Both the position numbers and the translations under genes were made by a program. Under the pieces are notes generated by a model that had not been told where the DNA came from, ran no database searches, and worked only from the letters and a program-made list of their open reading frames with translations. From Sphingomonadaceae bacterium (GTDB lineage: Bacteria; Pseudomonadota; Alphaproteobacteria; Sphingomonadales; Sphingomonadaceae): a stretch of 64,000 nt of DNA. The number at the start of each line of letters is the position of its first letter. Position 1 is the first letter of the stretch. Of this stretch, positions 62,527-64,000 are shown one piece after another. The stretch covers positions 62,001 to 126,000 of the forward strand of contig CANFXW010000003.1 of the NCBI GenBank assembly GCA_947451145.1, written 5' to 3'.

Positions 62527-63624
62527 ATGAAAGACATTCTCTTGCTTGGCGCAGGCCAGATTGGCGAGGCGATTGCCGCGTTCCTTTCCGAGGCAGGCTA
62601 TCGGGTGACCGTGGGGGACAGCGATCCTGCCAGGTTAAGCGCACTCAGCGGCGTCGCCATCCGCCAGCTCGATGTCTGCAACGAAGCCGAACTGGTCGCC
62701 GCGATGCGCGGGCAGTTTGCCGTACTCTCTGCCATGCCGCACGAAGTTACCCGCCATGTCGCGCGCGGCGCCCATGCGGCGGGCATCCACTATCTCGATC
62801 TCACCGAAGACGTTGCGACCACACGGTTAGTCAAGGAGCTGGCCGAAGGATCGAGCAGCGCCTTCATCCCGCAATGCGGCCTCGCGCCGGGCTTCATATC
62901 GATTGTCGCCGCCGATCTGGCGCGGAGGTTTGACAGCCTCGACACGTTGCGCCTGCGGGTCGGCGCGCTGCCTCAGTACCCGTCAAACGCGCTGGCCTAT
63001 AACCTGACATGGTCGACCGACGGCCTGATCAACGAATACGATCAGCCCTGCGAAGCCATCGTCGCGGGCGATCTGCGCGAAGTGCCGGCGCTGGAAAATG
63101 TCGAGGCCTTCTCGCTCGATGGTGTGGCCTATGAAGCCTTCAACACCAGCGGCGGGCTTGGCACTCTGGCGGAAACGCTCGCCGGGCAAGTGCGTGAGCT
63201 CAACTACAAGACCGTGCGCTATCCCGGGCACCGTGACATCGTGAAAATGCTGATTCAGGACCTGCGCCTCGGCGCGCGGCGCGATCTGCTGAAGGAAATC
63301 TTCGAATATGCCCTGCCGTCGACCGGGCAAGACCTCGTGCTGATCTTCGTCACCGCCACGGGTATGCGCGGTGGGCGGCTGGTGCAGGAGACCTATGCCA
63401 GCAAGATCTACGCGGCGGTGATCGGCGGCAAATTGCGCACCGCGATCCAGATCACCACGGCGAGCGGCATCTGCGCGGTGCTCGATCTGCTGGCGCAGGG
63501 CAAGATCCGCTCCTCGGGCTTTGTCCGGCAGGAGGAAATCGGCCTCGACCTCTTCCTCGCCAATCGCTTCGGCAAGGCCTATTCGGTGTTCGATAGTTCA
63601 GCGCCGATGGGGAGATCCGCGTAA
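62527..63624 (+). CDS. Saccharopine-dehydrogenase-like protein, probable lysine 6-dehydrogenase
   Basis: 365 residues from ATG 62527 with GGGGAG 8 nt upstream (a GTG precedes it directly). The Rossmann motif ILLLGAGQIGEAIAAFLSEAGYRVTVGDSD binds NAD(P). Further marks are HYLDLTEDV, the IPQCGLAPGFISIVAADLARRF motif and the RYPGHRDIVKMLIQDL segment of the saccharopine dehydrogenase/LYSDH group. Lysine 6-dehydrogenase of Agrobacterium type has this size and forms aminoadipate semialdehyde. The next gene is an ALDH7-like dehydrogenase that would oxidise that product. Saccharopine reductase activity is the alternative. Confidence 0.83.
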   Translation: MKDILLLGAGQIGEAIAAFLSEAGYRVTVGDSDPARLSALSGVAIRQLDVCNEAELVAAMRGQFAVLSAMPHEVTRHVARGAHAAGIHYLDLTEDVATTRLVKELAEGSSSAFIPQCGLAPGFISIVAADLARRFDSLDTLRLRVGALPQYPSNALAYNLTWSTDGLINEYDQPCEAIVAGDLREVPALENVEAFSLDGVAYEAFNTSGGLGTLAETLAGQVRELNYKTVRYPGHRDIVKMLIQDLRLGARRDLLKEIFEYALPSTGQDLVLIFVTATGMRGGRLVQETYASKIYAAVIGGKLRTAIQITTASGICAVLDLLAQGKIRSSGFVRQEEIGLDLFLANRFGKAYSVFDSSAPMGRSA

Positions 63625-64000
63625 TGGATATGGTTGCAATGGTTTCGGCTGGCGCAGAAGCACGCCGGGCATTCGACGCGCTGGGCCTTGTGCTGCCCGA
63701 AGGCAGGGCTGGCACGCCGCTCTCGCCGGTGGATGGTTCAGAGCTCCCGGCATTGCCCCAGCTTGAGCAGGGCGATCATCTCGCCGCCGTTGCCGCCGCA
63801 GTGGGCCGCGCGCAAGAGGCTTTCACCGCATGGCGCTCGGTGCCGCCGCCGATGCGCGGAGAACTTGTCCGCCGCTATGGCGAGGCACTGCGGGCGCACA
63901 AGGAACCGCTGGCAAAGCTGGTAACGGTCGAAAGTGGCAAACCGGCCTCCGAAAGCCTAGGCGAAGTGCAGGAGATGATCGACATCTGCGATTTTGCCGT
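63624..64000 (+). CDS. Aldehyde dehydrogenase, probably ALDH7/aminoadipate-semialdehyde type (3' end outside window)
   Basis: The first 125 residues are visible, starting at ATG 63624, which shares its A with the upstream TAA stop (TAATG) and has GGGGAG 8 nt before it. The N-terminal AAAVGRAQEAFTAWRSVPPPMRGELVRRYGEALRAHKEPLAKLVTVESGKPASESLGEVQEMIDICDFA is typical of NAD-dependent aldehyde dehydrogenases, and the E-V-Q-E-M-I-D-I-C-D-x-A ending closely recalls ALDH7/AmaB. It would convert L-2-aminoadipate semialdehyde to aminoadipate. The catalytic Cys and Glu lie beyond the window. Confidence 0.85.
   Translation, partial: MDMVAMVSAGAEARRAFDALGLVLPEGRAGTPLSPVDGSELPALPQLEQGDHLAAVAAAVGRAQEAFTAWRSVPPPMRGELVRRYGEALRAHKEPLAKLVTVESGKPASESLGEVQEMIDICDFA

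Overview
The window is a GC-rich, densely packed chromosomal segment of an alphaproteobacterium, most likely a member of the Sphingomonadales (Novosphingobium, Sphingobium or Erythrobacter-like). That reading rests on a DivL-type kinase with tyrosine in place of the H-box histidine, alphaproteobacterial AddAB, the amgK-murU recycling pair, a class II DAHP synthase and a large set of SDR, MaoC-like, NTF2-like, VOC and CaiB catabolic genes. There is no sign of phage, plasmid or IS transposase. Both ends cut genes: an ABC ATPase at the left and an aldehyde dehydrogenase at the right.

Layout. 1-5 kb: ABC ATPase end, exported M16 protease, class II DAHP synthase. 5-16.7 kb: a catabolic-looking region of uncertain substrate (SDR, carboxymuconolactone-decarboxylase-like, two NTF2-like, two MaoC/FAS1-like hotdog proteins, PNPOx-like, enoyl-CoA hydratase, MFS transporter, DUF2889, DUF3237, alpha/beta hydrolase, two-module VOC protein, an unrecognised protein) plus tRNA-Gln(TTG). 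16.9-22.2 kb: L,D-transpeptidase, ilvE, then a divergent Rrf2/NsrR-type regulator and hcp whose shared promoter carries an FNR/DNR-type box and an AT-rich palindrome. The 543-bp gap after hcp is the richest non-coding stretch: a minus-strand micro-ORF with an extended Shine-Dalgarno, a structured 3' part and an intrinsic terminator, and then a very long GC-rich palindrome.

22-28.7 kb: lipoprotein, tlyA, tspO-like, ubiK, recO, leuB, a GT2-GtrA fusion and an Old Yellow Enzyme homologue. 28.7-42 kb: PMT glycosyltransferase, phosphotransferase-like kinase, CoA-transferase, cytochrome P450, manA/manC pair, TetR, M20 peptidase, phytoene-desaturase-like oxidoreductase, mobA, IclR regulator and a second phosphotransferase-like kinase. 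A 14-bp near-palindrome (TTCGCAATAGCGAA type) lies upstream of the IclR gene, both kinase genes and the CoA-transferase/P450 pair, suggesting one IclR regulon. 42-53.7 kb: a housekeeping run divL-tsaE-amgK-murU-addB-addA-trx. 53.9-58 kb: IMPase-family phosphatase, argJ and two paralogous membrane acyltransferases. 58.2-64 kb: a small exported protein directly upstream of secA, secA, a DDN-like nitroreductase, and a probable lysine-catabolic locus (Lrp/AsnC regulator, saccharopine-dehydrogenase-like enzyme, ALDH7-like dehydrogenase).

Five MITE/REP-like palindromic elements of four families are visible (24449, 33734, 44573, 53700, 61325). Three sit at convergent gene junctions, and one appears to supply the ribosome binding site of tsaE.
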